From Coemansia sp. RSA 1804 (Eukaryota; Kickxellomycota; Kickxellomycetes; Kickxellales; Kickxellaceae), in contig JANBTH010000864.1 of NCBI GenBank assembly GCA_027578815.1, forward strand, positions 1-10,485: a stretch of DNA of 10,485 bases, in the 5' to 3' direction. Position 1 is the first letter of the stretch. Every line of letters begins with the position of its first letter. Of the stretch, positions 1 through 7,340 are shown piece by piece. Both the position numbers and the translations under genes were made by a program. The notes below the pieces were generated by a model. It was not told where the DNA came from. It searched no databases and worked only from the letters and a program-made list of their open reading frames with translations.

Positions 1-81
1 CAGCAGCAGCATGCAAGCAACACGTCGCCAGTGTTCATTTCGTCTTCTGGCTCCGCCGCTGCGTTGCTTTTGGGCGCCTGA
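1..81 (+). CDS. Possible 3' end of a protein-coding gene (5' end outside window)
   Basis: Frame 1 is open from the first base to a TGA at 79-81. It reads as a low-complexity tail: three Gln, His, then Ser/Thr/Pro-rich residues, an SSSGSAAALLLG-like stretch and a final Ala. That composition is common in disordered C-termini of fungal proteins, and the CAG run at 1-9 suggests the end of a Gln tract. The weak point is that all three plus frames are open here, because the region is GC-rich; frame 3 runs on to a stop at 138-140 and frame 2 to about 190. The choice of frame 1 rests only on composition. No function can be assigned from 26 residues. A clear AATAAA appears only at 695-700, which would imply a 3' UTR of about 600 bases. 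Confidence 0.3.
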   Translation, partial: QQQHASNTSPVFISSSGSAAALLLGA

Positions 82-785
82 TGACGAGTGTGGGTGGTGG
101 TGGCTCGTTGACCTTTTCTTCAGCGCCCACCATGCAATAATGCAAAGGCTGCGCGGGAGGGGGTGGGTGCGTCCCAGGCATAAGTAGGGCCTGCTCCGCC
201 CCTCCCCCCTTCTTTTGCCATCTGCATCTCGTTTCCATCCCATCCGCCCTTTCTGCGCCTGCCTGTGTAGGCTGACCTTGCTGCCTCCAGTGCTGCCATG
301 CTAATCCCCTTCTGGCAGGCAACCAAGCAGGCAGAGCGCAGAAAGGGGGCGGTGTTGTTGTGCAATGTGGGCATGGTGTTCAGATGGCCCCTCGCCTGAT
401 TTTGTCTGCAAAAAAGTTCTGCTTTTTCTTGCTGGGCGATCACCAAAAATGGGTCAATTGATTGCCCTTTCCTTTTTCTTCTCCATTCAAAAAAAAAGTG
501 CGTATCTGACTTGCAGATTTCGATTAAAAAAAAGTGGATAGCAGGATCGCCCTCCAAACCACTTTTTTTTACTTTTCCTCCCGATTTCATCATATTTCAC
601 TCCTTTTGGTTCTCGCGGTTTTGCCAACAGCAGCCTGATCCATGGTCAGGTGCTGATCTGTATTCCCTGGTACTCTGTGGTCTATTCTGCCAATAATAAA
701 ACTCAAGACTATTTCTTTAATCAATAACAAGCAGAAACGGACTGATGGACATTGTGGTCAGCCTTTTTCATTCTTTGTTCTTCAA
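82..785. other. GC-rich to AT-rich flank without a confident gene
   Basis: From 82 to about 400 the sequence is clearly GC-richer than the rest of the window, with G and C runs near 155-175 and 195-210; it then grades into AT-rich DNA with A and T homopolymers at 489-497, 526-533 and 563-571. A minus-strand frame from an ATG at 593 to a stop at 120 is open for 157 codons. Its product is rich in Arg, Lys, Gly and Ala, has no domain I recognise, and runs through two of the homopolymers, so I do not call it a gene. A plus frame ends at 694-696, overlapping an AATAAA at 695-700. This AATAAA could serve as the polyadenylation signal of a gene ending upstream. Confidence 0.4.
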
Positions 786-1214
786 ATGATATCAACAGAT
801 GGAAAACATGTTTCCATGCATGCTGGTTGTTTTGGCTCCATCAAAATCATCATTGCTGCGGGGCTTTTTTTCCAGTCTACCAAGAGCAAGCAACTGCCAT
901 TTCCGTCACTGAACATGTCGTCATTAGGTAGGACGTTAAAGCTAATCGGCAATCTCTTTTACCCTTGTTTTTCCCACCAAAAACAAAGAAACCCCTCCCC
1001 CCAAACCAAAACATCCAAACCAATAAATTATACAACACGAGATGAAAGGCAATCAGGTTTTCTTTACCTTTCCATTTCCTTTGTCCTTGCTAAAGTCGGA
1101 ATTGGATTTTCCATTCAAAACTCCACAATGTGGATGTGGCAGTATCATTTTTATGCTTTTTTTGCATCGGAATTGCCACACATAAAACATCAAAACATCA
1201 AGGGAAAGAAATAG
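786..1214 (+). CDS. Doubtful 142-codon ORF, unknown protein
   Basis: An ATG at 786 opens a frame of 142 codons, longer than most chance frames in this AT-rich DNA. The predicted product is basic and has no signal peptide, domain or motif that I recognise. It contains a run of Ser/Pro/Lys/Gln near the middle (about residues 65-85) and ends Lys-Gly-Lys-Lys. Against it: the local sequence is a patchwork of T runs, C runs and A runs, typical of spacer, and the codon choice looks like the surrounding base composition. There is no good TATA box just upstream. I list it only because of its length; chance is the more likely explanation. Confidence 0.12.
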   Translation: MISTDGKHVSMHAGCFGSIKIIIAAGLFFQSTKSKQLPFPSLNMSSLGRTLKLIGNLFYPCFSHQKQRNPSPQTKTSKPINYTTRDERQSGFLYLSISFVLAKVGIGFSIQNSTMWMWQYHFYAFFASELPHIKHQNIKGKK

Positions 1215-1984
1215 ACCCAAAAAAAGTAAAAAAAAAAAGAGTGAAAAGACAAAAGACAAAAGAATCTATTGGAATCAGCTGCCTGGAATCCACAAACCTC
1301 ACTCGCTTCTCCTCTGTCCTGCATCTGCATTGGTTTTTCTGTCATGGAATGCCTCCACAACAACACCAAGCAGAATTGACCCGCTGGTTCAAATAAAATC
1401 AGTACTCCACATGGAAACGTGTATATTTCTTTACTACTTTTAGCTATATGAAAATAAAATATTTTTAAAGATGACGACAAAAGCCTGGGAATGTTAACTT
1501 TTATATCTGATATTGACATTTGGTATCTTTGAGCACCAAAGCTGGAACTTTGCATCAACTGAGTCATCCAAATCTATCACGGTTGTAGGCTTAAGCAGAT
1601 ATACGATTTTCTTTTCTCAGTGTCAATGTTTTTAAACTAAATAACATGTGCTTCACGTGCATAATGATTGGCCAGAGATAATTGTTTTTTACAGATAAGC
1701 CTTTAAGCGTGGGCAGGCTGAACGAACTTGCGCTTTAATACATTAAGGGTTCAATGAGATTCTGGTCGCCAAAACAGTTTTCCATTACACAGGTTCGATT
1801 ATATGAAATGGCTTTGCATTTTTGTTTACATTACCATGTTTTTTATAATTGTGTGTTGCCTATTGCACCTCTCGCTTCTTATTGTCCATATAAACACACA
1901 TATGCCAACATCTTAAAAATACATATCTTGTCACATGACAGCCTTACACACAGTTAGACAGATAGACAATCAAATCTGTACCAC
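1215..1984. other. AT-rich spacer, no gene seen
   Basis: This stretch contains A runs (1219-1240), an AATAAA on the plus strand at 1392-1397 and scattered short frames on both strands, none with a recognisable product. A plus frame with a Gln- and Trp-containing end (stop 1394-1396) stops inside the AATAAA, but any frame meeting that hexamer can end there, so this carries little weight. I see no RNA gene here. Confidence 0.5.
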
Positions 1985-2260
1985 TTGCTGCATCATTACT
2001 TTTTTGTTTTTGTATGTGTTTTTTTTACTTTTTTTGACACAATGACTGTCAATTTTTTCTTTGGCTTTTTGCTTTTCTGTTTATTATTGGTCTCTTCTTT
2101 TGAGATACTCTGCTTATCTTTTTATGCATGTTTATTACTCTTGTGTTTTTGGTTGCTGCACTCCCTCTTTATTTTCTTCTACATTCCATTGTTTTTGGGG
2201 AGTTTCTGTGTGGCCGGCTTGAGGCCAGCGTATTTCAATAAAATAGTCCAAAAAAGATGA
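1985..2260 (+). repeat. T-rich, A-poor strand-asymmetric tract
   Basis: From about 1990 to 2210 the plus strand is dominated by T, with few A residues, including long T runs at 2000-2009 and 2019-2034. This compositional skew alone keeps a 91-codon frame open, and its product is almost only Phe, Leu and Cys. I therefore read it as low-complexity DNA and not as a membrane protein. Poly(dA:dT) tracts of this kind often exclude nucleosomes in fungi; that role is inference here. An AATAAA at 2237-2242 lies at the end of the tract. Confidence 0.6.
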
Positions 2261-2615
2261 GAGAGAAAAAAGCGTGACACCTAATACATCTGCAGAAGTC
2301 TCACGCATCTTCCTTACATGTATCTTTGGCAGCACGAAAATTGGAGAAGAATTGGTTGGCCGACAATTGTTTTCCCCTTTTCTATTTTTGTTTTGCGCAA
2401 GCCCAAATAGCGGCTGTTTTGTTTTTGTATTTGTTTTAATCCGCTTTTTGGTTACGCCCCTCAAGGATAGCAAGAAGAAGACCCTTTGTCCCCTGCATCC
2501 CAATTGCAATAAATAGCAATAGGATTGTCATTTTCTGTTTCTCTGCACAATTTGTAAGTAGCACTACATCTGGTAGTTGGAAAGATAATTCTCAACGTTT
2601 TCCTTTTAATGTTTT

Positions 2616-2634
2616 CAATTAATTGCAAGCAATT
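2616..2634. repeat. Palindrome overlapping a short inverted repeat
   Basis: CAATTAATTG at 2616-2625 is a perfect 10-base palindrome. It overlaps AATTGC-AA-GCAATT (2621-2634), a 6-base inverted repeat with a 2-base spacer. Such symmetry can bind dimeric regulators, but AT-rich DNA makes short palindromes often by chance, and no gene start is near. Confidence 0.5.
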
Positions 2635-3491
2635 ACGTGTATGGTGCAGGTTCACTGCACATTTTTATGGCTACAAGACAAGAAAATTGAACAGGCGAAT
2701 TAAAAAAAAGAAGGTTTTCTTTTCACACAACGGCCATGAAACAATGTATGCATAGCTTTTTATCCTCCACATAGCATGTATCGTGATATTCGAGCGCACG
2801 TTACAGTTGCATGCATTTATATGAACAGCGTGAAAAAAAGTAGCTGGCGTTTAGGAATTTGTGTTTCAATTGTGCGTTTATTTGGCTCTCCTTGAAAAAG
2901 ATTGTCAAAACAAAAAAAGAGGGGTATAATCTTATTCTTCAATTGAAATCCTTTGTTTCTTTTACGGATATTGCTGTGTCAATTACAGTGCATTTCAGTT
3001 CACCACATTTATTAATAGAATAGAACGCATGCTTTTTGACCACGCTCAATGCGACAAGGTTAATGTTTTTGTTTTATTATATCTATATAATCAAATTTAT
3101 AATTGTCTTTGCTAAAAGCACCACATGTTGTGTTAAAATGTGTAAAAATACAACAAAGGAAACAGGACAACGCATAAGAATAAATACCCACAGGATGCTT
3201 ATAATATGCCCATGTATCTTGCAAAAAATGATTTAGGAAAGCGTACATAAACACATAAACACATTGTTTTCGAATAATGTGTGGATTGTGTTAGATACTT
3301 TCTATTGTTGTAGTAAAGGCAACAGCAGCATTTCTACATACGTCTACATTGCCATGTCCATTCTTGTGTTTCCTTTGTGTGTTTTGGTATAACGAGCATG
3401 AATTAAACCCCATGCACTTGATTGTTCTCTAACGCCTGTTTTTTACGATTCAAACATGAGCAAATTAGACACCTTATGAATATTACACATT

Positions 3492-3593
3492 AACATGTTG
3501 CAATAAATGTTGTTATTAAAAATAAGAGGAATCAGACACACACCCGATTTCTTCTCTTTTACTTCTTTTAATTAAGTGGGCAACATGTTGCAA
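3492..3593. repeat. Duplicated 12-mer AACATGTTGCAA, 90 bases apart
   Basis: The sequence AACATGTTGCAA occurs at 3492-3503 and again at 3582-3593, exactly 90 bases apart start to start, on the same strand. Its first eight bases, AACATGTT, are palindromic. The inner 10 bases ACATGTTGCA occur a third time at 7379-7388, upstream of the minus-strand gene. This could be a regulator-binding motif or the remnant of a small duplication; the DNA between the two copies shows no further similarity that I can see. Confidence 0.5.
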
Positions 3594-3706
3594 CAATGAC
3601 GTCTGTTTATTGCAAAATCCACTTTCCTTGGCTAATATCCTTCAAATATATGTAGGGGTTTAATAAGAAAATCATCGATGTTGTGATATTTGGTTTTCAA
3701 TGCGGA

Positions 3707-3714
3707 TATAAAAG
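3707..3714 (+). promoter_or_regulatory. Orphan TATA box
   Basis: TATAAAAG matches the eukaryotic TATA consensus and is flanked by short GC-rich steps (GCGGA before, CCGTG after), which makes it stand out from the surrounding AT-rich DNA. No open reading frame of useful length follows: the first ATG downstream (3801-3803) opens only 13 codons. If it is used, it would most simply drive a non-coding or spliced transcript. Chance occurrence is quite possible. Confidence 0.3.
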
Positions 3715-4048
3715 CCGTGTCTATTTTTTGCTTTCCACAAGGGCAGGCATTTATTGAAAGCAATTTTGTATTAGTGTGTTTTCACGTTCCGTGCACGTTC
3801 ATGGTTGTTCATACCAAGCAATCCTGCTGGTTTGATGCATAATGCTTAAACTGTTGCACAATTCAAAAAGAACATACATACATTGCACGAAATAAAGATG
3901 TTTCGCGCTATTGAATGAATAATTTGAACTTTCATTTCTCGCCACTCACATGTTTTAATCATCAAACTGGCCTAGAATTGAACGCATGTTAATGTGATTA
4001 TGAAACTCTTAACGGATCAAACGACAGATCAAGACGATGCAATTTGTT

Positions 4049-4073
4049 AATCAATCAGGAATGTTGATTGATT
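4049..4073. repeat. Perfect 9-bp inverted repeat with 7-base loop
   Basis: AATCAATCA (4049-4057) is the exact reverse complement of TGATTGATT (4065-4073), with a 7-base spacer. Transcribed, it would form a hairpin of modest stability, since only two pairs are G-C. It does not sit at the end of any gene, and a match of this length is near what chance gives in 10 kb. Confidence 0.45.
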
Positions 4074-4742
4074 CAGGTTTCTAGATATGGAGGTGCCGAA
4101 TTACAGACAGAAACTGTAATGAGTAAGCGAGCATGCGGTTCTATTTTTGTGTGTTTACTAAACTATTCAACTTATTTTTACAAATCTCTATATAGTTAAA
4201 GAGTAAGTATTTCCAATATCCGTTGGACGGAAACTCCGCAAACATGTGTGCTTACAGCATAACCCGCATTTCTTCCTAGACAAACAAGTTCCGATGATGC
4301 AACAGCAGAAAAAAATGTGCTGAAACATAATTACTTGTTTTCAAACTGGATGGTGCTTGATTATAATCGCTAAACTTTGCGCAATCACATGGCTTAAGAG
4401 TTGGAAAAGCGCTGTTCGCATTTGGAGCTCTTATATCAATGCGTGCACATTGCAGTTCTTTCAGGCCTTTGGTTTCATACATTTAGTTGCGGCTAATGGT
4501 TTTCTACAGCGTTCTAATCAATCTTTTATTTTGGAGAATACGCAGTTTTACAAAGCAGCGGTGCTGTATTATTAATCAAATTGCACGTGATTGCTTTTTT
4601 TAACAGCCAGCCTATTAGCAGTGAGGGTGTTATGTGTCGGATGCCGGAATTGACAAATCCGACATTTGTCCCATTTGTTTCCACAGCTCTTCCTTTCCCA
4701 GCCAGCAAGCTTCAAAGTGTGCTTACAATTTCATGCATCACA

Positions 4743-4825
4743 TATAAAGGTTGGTAAGACAACACTTTTTTTTTTATCTAGCACACGGCAAACAAACTAT
4801 ATATTTTCTTTTTTTTTCTCCCCAG
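4743..4825 (+). promoter_or_regulatory. Likely promoter of the FrnE-like gene; TATA box and T tracts
   Basis: TATAAA at 4743-4748 lies about 150 bases before the start codon at 4899. It is followed by two T-rich tracts (about 4764-4776 and 4807-4820), features common in fungal core promoters. The same interval also reads as a small intron: G|GTAAGA at 4754 as donor and a pyrimidine tract plus CCCAG ending at 4825 as acceptor (72 bases). The two readings conflict, because a donor a few bases after the TATA box would precede the usual transcription start. If transcription starts further upstream, a 5' UTR intron is possible; otherwise these are just promoter T tracts. Confidence 0.5.
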
Positions 4826-4865
4826 CTTTTATTATATCTTTTTAAACTATAAACCCTTTTCACAC

Positions 4866-4889
4866 TCTAATTCTAATTCTAATTCTAAT
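4866..4889 (+). repeat. (TCTAAT)x4 microsatellite in the 5' leader
   Basis: Four perfect tandem copies of TCTAAT end nine bases before the ATG of the FrnE-like gene, so they lie in its 5' untranslated leader. Copy number at such a hexamer is likely to vary between strains. The unit holds no ATG, so it adds no upstream start codon. Confidence 0.9.
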
Positions 4890-4898
4890 TTCACATTT

Positions 4899-5570
4899 AT
4901 GGCTTCAGACAAAACACTAGACATTAGCATCGTCCTCGACACCGTCTGTCCCTGGTGCTTTGTAGGCAAGCGGCGCCTGGAAAAGGCCGTCAGCATGGCC
5001 AAGGAAAAGTGGCCAGAGCTTGCGGTGAACATCGACTATCTGCCCTACCAGCTTGACTCAAAGATGGGAAAGGGACTCGACAAGCTCGAGGTTTACCGAA
5101 TGAAGTTTGGCGACAGATTAGATACCGTTCTGAAAGGCATATCGGATACAGGAAAGGCCGATGGCATCGAGTTTGATTTCTCCGGCAAAATGTCCAATAC
5201 GCTTGACTCGCATCGTCTGATAGACTATGCAACGCGGCAGAAGAACAACGGCGGCGAAGAGGATGTGCAGGACAAGGTCGTCGAATCTCTGATGCGCAGG
5301 TATTTTGAGTTGGAAGAGGATATTGGCAGCATCCAGGTTCTTTTGAGCGCTGCCGAGGATGCTGGATTGGATCGCCAGGCCGTAGAAAAGTACCTAGAGT
5401 CTGACGAGGGCGTGGCAGAGCTGAAAAAGAAGGCCGAAAGTGTCAAGGGCATAGGGAGCCGCGGCGTCCCTTTCTACATTATCAACAGCCGGTTTGGCGT
5501 CGCTGGTGCTGAGACACCAGAGGTCTTTCTTGAAGCCTTTGAAAAGGTTTTTGAAAAATCGCTGAGCTGA
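4899..5570 (+). CDS. DsbA/FrnE-family thioredoxin-fold oxidoreductase
   Basis: The protein has 223 residues, the usual length for FrnE-like members of the DsbA family (related to 2-hydroxychromene-2-carboxylate isomerases). After a short beta strand (about 8-14) comes CPWC at residues 17-20 followed by FVGKR, the redox-active motif with its typical basic continuation; Cys17 would be the attacking cysteine. SNTLDSHRL (99-107) matches the conserved Asn-Thr...His-Arg segment of the helical insertion. GVP at 189-191 supplies the cis-proline that packs against the active site, and FGVAGAETPEVF (199-210) is the usual C-terminal signature. No signal peptide or membrane helix is present, so it should act in the cytosol. 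The family does thiol-disulfide exchange and, in FrnE, helps oxidative-stress tolerance; the substrate here is unknown. The first ATG was chosen because the fold begins directly after it. The frame is intact, without introns, and more GC-rich than its flanks. Confidence 0.93.
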   Translation: MASDKTLDISIVLDTVCPWCFVGKRRLEKAVSMAKEKWPELAVNIDYLPYQLDSKMGKGLDKLEVYRMKFGDRLDTVLKGISDTGKADGIEFDFSGKMSNTLDSHRLIDYATRQKNNGGEEDVQDKVVESLMRRYFELEEDIGSIQVLLSAAEDAGLDRQAVEKYLESDEGVAELKKKAESVKGIGSRGVPFYIINSRFGVAGAETPEVFLEAFEKVFEKSLS

Positions 5571-5652
5571 GCTTATGACAACTTTTTACCTGGTATTTTT
5601 ATTTTTATTCATTTTCAACAAGAGTAGCGTTCTTTTAAATAGATAAACGACA

Positions 5653-5658
5653 AATAAA
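5653..5658 (+). terminator. Putative polyadenylation signal of the FrnE-like gene
   Basis: AATAAA, 83 bases beyond the TGA at 5568-5570, at the usual distance for a short fungal 3' UTR. It is the only exact copy on this strand between the two genes that I found. Confidence 0.5.
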
Positions 5659-5723
5659 GAACTGTTTAGAAATGATTAAGACTAATCAAAATAATGTGCT
5701 GTGTGTACACTGCCCCTTACTCG

Positions 5724-5729
5724 TTTATT
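5724..5729 (-). terminator. Putative polyadenylation signal of the 469-residue protein gene
   Basis: Plus-strand TTTATT reads AATAAA on the minus strand, 12 bases past the TAG at 5741-5743. Such a short distance is unusual but would still allow cleavage further on; the alternative copies at 5598-5609 are about 130 bases past the stop. Confidence 0.4.
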
Positions 5730-5740
5730 GTCTAGCGTGG

Positions 5741-7150
5741 CTATTGCGAAAAGTCCTCCATCAGAGATGTGCTAAATGCAAGGTTGCCATAGAATGGAGC
5801 ATCTTCTTGGGACACCATCTCGCTGGATGACACAACATTGCCAGTTCCACCTGTGCCATCAAACTGTGAGTTGTTGGAAACAACTGTCTGCTGCGAGAAA
5901 GGCTCAGAATACACAGCTGATGCTGTGTATGTGGGTGGTACGGTCAGGCTGGTTGAAAGGCTAAGTGCGGAAGCAATCTCGTTGCTATTCAGGTCAAAGA
6001 CATTTGTCAGCTGCGATGACGGCAACTGCTGCGGTTGCTGGTGCTGGTGCTGGTGCTGTTGCTGCTGAAAGGCGTTGCTGGTACCAAGCATCTGTTGGGT
6101 CTGGCTAAAGTCTAGTCCACTGATGGAGCTTTGGCTATCCATTGTAAAGGTGCTGTCGTTTTTCTGGACTGGAACTGATGCAACTGTGGTAGTCAGCCAG
6201 TTTGTAGGGTACACAAATGAATTTGCTGCGTTAAACATCAATGGCTGTGTCTGAAATTCTGGTGGGTCTGTACAAAACGCAGGCTTCCAAACAGAGTCTG
6301 CGCTTGAACCTCCTGCACCAAACGATATGCTGCGTGGTTTGGAGGTAGCAATATCCAAATCCGACGAAGACAAGGACTTTGCACCCATAGCACTCTCTTT
6401 TGCGGTCTTTAGCTTGGATACAGCAGAAAACGCTCTTCTCTTTATAATCTTTCCACCGCCAGAGCTTGAGCCTAGTAGAAGCGCATTAGAGCTCAAACTA
6501 TGTGCAACTCTGTTGCCAGTTAATTTGGATGCTGCTGAGTTGGACAATAGCGACGGGACAAAGATCCTTGTCGACATGCACTCCTGGATTGTTCTAAATG
6601 CATCGGCTGGGATTATGCGAGAGTTGCTCCGAGTTGGCGGAAGAAACTTTTCCTTGTCCTCCCACGGCCTGCTGTACTGCGACCGATACAGAAGCTCATA
6701 CGCATTGGTTAGAATGCCCCATGTGCTTGGGTCGCAAACATGGTAGATCATAATCAGTCTTTGTGCATAAGTCAGCTCTCTGGTATATGGACGCAGCTCG
6801 TATGGAGGCCGTCTGAAGATGCTGTTAATGTGTTTAAGCGTTAGCTGAAGAATCTCAAATCCCATGTTCGTTCTATACCACTCATAAAGATCCGCCAGTG
6901 CGCAGAAAATCCTCGAGTTCTGGTTGCTGATAAATGATTCGAGAATCGGCTGAATGGATTTACCAGCGGTTTGTAAGTTTGGCTGATTAACTACAAGATG
7001 CCCAAGGAGTTGCTGGAATGCGCTATCTGTTTGGTTTGCTAGCGTCGCAATGTTATTCTCGTCAATGCGGAAGAATTGGTACATGAAACAGAGAACCCGG
7101 AACTTTGTCCCCTCCGTCAGTAGTTGCTTTGAATATAAGGAATTCGACAT
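5741..7150 (-). CDS. Unrecognised 469-residue protein, possible transcriptional regulator
   Basis: The first ATG in the frame is at 7150-7148; the frame stays open upstream to about 7210 but without another ATG, so I start at MSNSLYSKQL. Residues 1-165 look like a compact helical domain: hydrophobic segments at 18-27, 64-75 and 82-110, an FRRPPYELRPYTREL segment (112-126), and a WGILTNAYELL helix (144-154). Residues 175-469 are Ser/Thr/Gln/Asn-rich and probably disordered, with a basic KIIKRR patch (234-239) that could be a nuclear signal, a Gln/His tract (362-375) and an acidic end, MEDFSQ. A folded half plus a Gln-rich tail ending in acidic residues suggests a fungal transcriptional regulator, perhaps the part downstream of a Zn2Cys6 domain. 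No Cys cluster, zipper or basic DNA-binding region is present. A DNA-binding exon may lie upstream, or this is a cofactor. I do not recognise the family. The 469-codon frame leaves little doubt that the gene is real. Confidence 0.82.
   Translation of the reverse strand: MSNSLYSKQLLTEGTKFRVLCFMYQFFRIDENNIATLANQTDSAFQQLLGHLVVNQPNLQTAGKSIQPILESFISNQNSRIFCALADLYEWYRTNMGFEILQLTLKHINSIFRRPPYELRPYTRELTYAQRLIMIYHVCDPSTWGILTNAYELLYRSQYSRPWEDKEKFLPPTRSNSRIIPADAFRTIQECMSTRIFVPSLLSNSAASKLTGNRVAHSLSSNALLLGSSSGGGKIIKRRAFSAVSKLKTAKESAMGAKSLSSSDLDIATSKPRSISFGAGGSSADSVWKPAFCTDPPEFQTQPLMFNAANSFVYPTNWLTTTVASVPVQKNDSTFTMDSQSSISGLDFSQTQQMLGTSNAFQQQQHQHQHQQPQQLPSSQLTNVFDLNSNEIASALSLSTSLTVPPTYTASAVYSEPFSQQTVVSNNSQFDGTGGTGNVVSSSEMVSQEDAPFYGNLAFSTSLMEDFSQ
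6026..6067 (-). repeat. CAG/CAC-rich tract coding Gln/His repeat
   Basis: Fourteen codons, nearly all CAG, CAA or CAC, encode four Gln, alternating His-Gln pairs, then Gln-Gln-Pro-Gln-Gln (residues 362-375 of the 469-residue protein). The alternating CAC-CAG units make an imperfect 6-base repeat at DNA level, prone to length change by slippage. Gln/His tracts are typical of eukaryotic regulatory proteins. Confidence 0.9.
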
Positions 7151-7340
7151 TTCTATCCTACTACACCAACTTTTTTTTGGAATAAGTAATATGAGAATGG
7201 GAAAATACAAACAAATAGTAATAAACTGGTATGGTCAACAGATGGAGCTTAAAACTAGATGCGATATGATAGCGAATTGAGATAATTTAGTGATGAGCAG
7301 AATACGAGAGCGATGGATATAAGAAAAAAGTGAAAAAGTA
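7151..7340 (-). promoter_or_regulatory. Likely 5' leader and promoter of the 469-residue protein gene
   Basis: On the minus strand a CTTATATC element (plus 7316-7323) lies about 165 bases before the ATG and is followed by CT-rich sequence, a layout common at fungal promoters. Close to the ATG the minus strand reads GTGTAGTAGGATAG, where the AGs could act as splice acceptors after a pyrimidine-rich stretch (plus about 7170-7210). So an upstream coding exon cannot be excluded, but I found no exon with a zinc-cluster pattern in the minus-strand sequence up to about 9.3 kb. Confidence 0.35.

Larger units (their letters stand above)
2261..4742. other. Long AT-rich intergenic region, no gene seen
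   Basis: About 2.5 kb without a supportable coding region. Frames are short and interrupted, and no tRNA A/B box pair, rRNA or snRNA motif was found by eye. It does contain small structured elements, listed separately: a palindrome at 2616-2625, a duplicated 12-mer (3492-3503 and 3582-3593), an orphan TATA box at 3707-3714 and a 9-bp inverted repeat at 4049-4073. The rest looks like ordinary AT-rich fungal spacer. Confidence 0.6.
5571..5740. other. Convergent intergenic region with 3' processing signals for both genes
   Basis: The two main genes face each other across 170 bases. On the plus strand AATAAA at 5653-5658 is a plausible polyadenylation signal 83 bases after the FrnE-like stop. 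On the minus strand AATAAA (plus-strand TTTATT at 5724-5729) lies just 12 bases after the stop of the 469-residue protein, and two more copies occur at 5598-5603 and 5604-5609. Use of the distal minus-strand signals would make the two transcripts overlap at their 3' ends. Confidence 0.6.

Noticed and set aside
1190..1567. 125-codon minus-strand frame
   Set aside because: It reads through a long A run as poly-Phe at its end, overlaps other open frames and has no domain-like segment.
1985..2260. 91-codon Phe/Leu/Cys-rich frame resembling a membrane protein
   Set aside because: Its hydrophobicity follows directly from the T-rich strand; no charged loops or start context support a gene.
2135..2509. 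124-codon minus-strand frame and an 80-codon plus-strand frame over the same DNA
   Set aside because: Both are Lys/Asn- or Phe/Val-rich reflections of base skew in low-complexity DNA, and the minus frame has no recognisable domain.
4389..4430. A tRNA A-box-like sequence (TGGCTTAAGAG) followed by GTTCGCATT
   Set aside because: Spacing to the B-box-like part is too short, the B box lacks key bases, and no acceptor stem pairs.
4990..5452. Minus-strand frames across the FrnE-like gene
   Set aside because: They are antisense shadows of an intact conserved coding region.
5776..6746. Plus-strand frames across the 469-residue gene, including a Cys/Trp run at about 6024-6067
   Set aside because: They are antisense shadows of the minus-strand gene; the Cys/Trp run is the complement of the Gln/His repeat.
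7151..7210. N-terminal extension of the 469-residue protein by 20 codons
   Set aside because: The extension would begin at TTG; no ATG occurs there, and a eukaryotic gene is expected to start at ATG 7150-7148.
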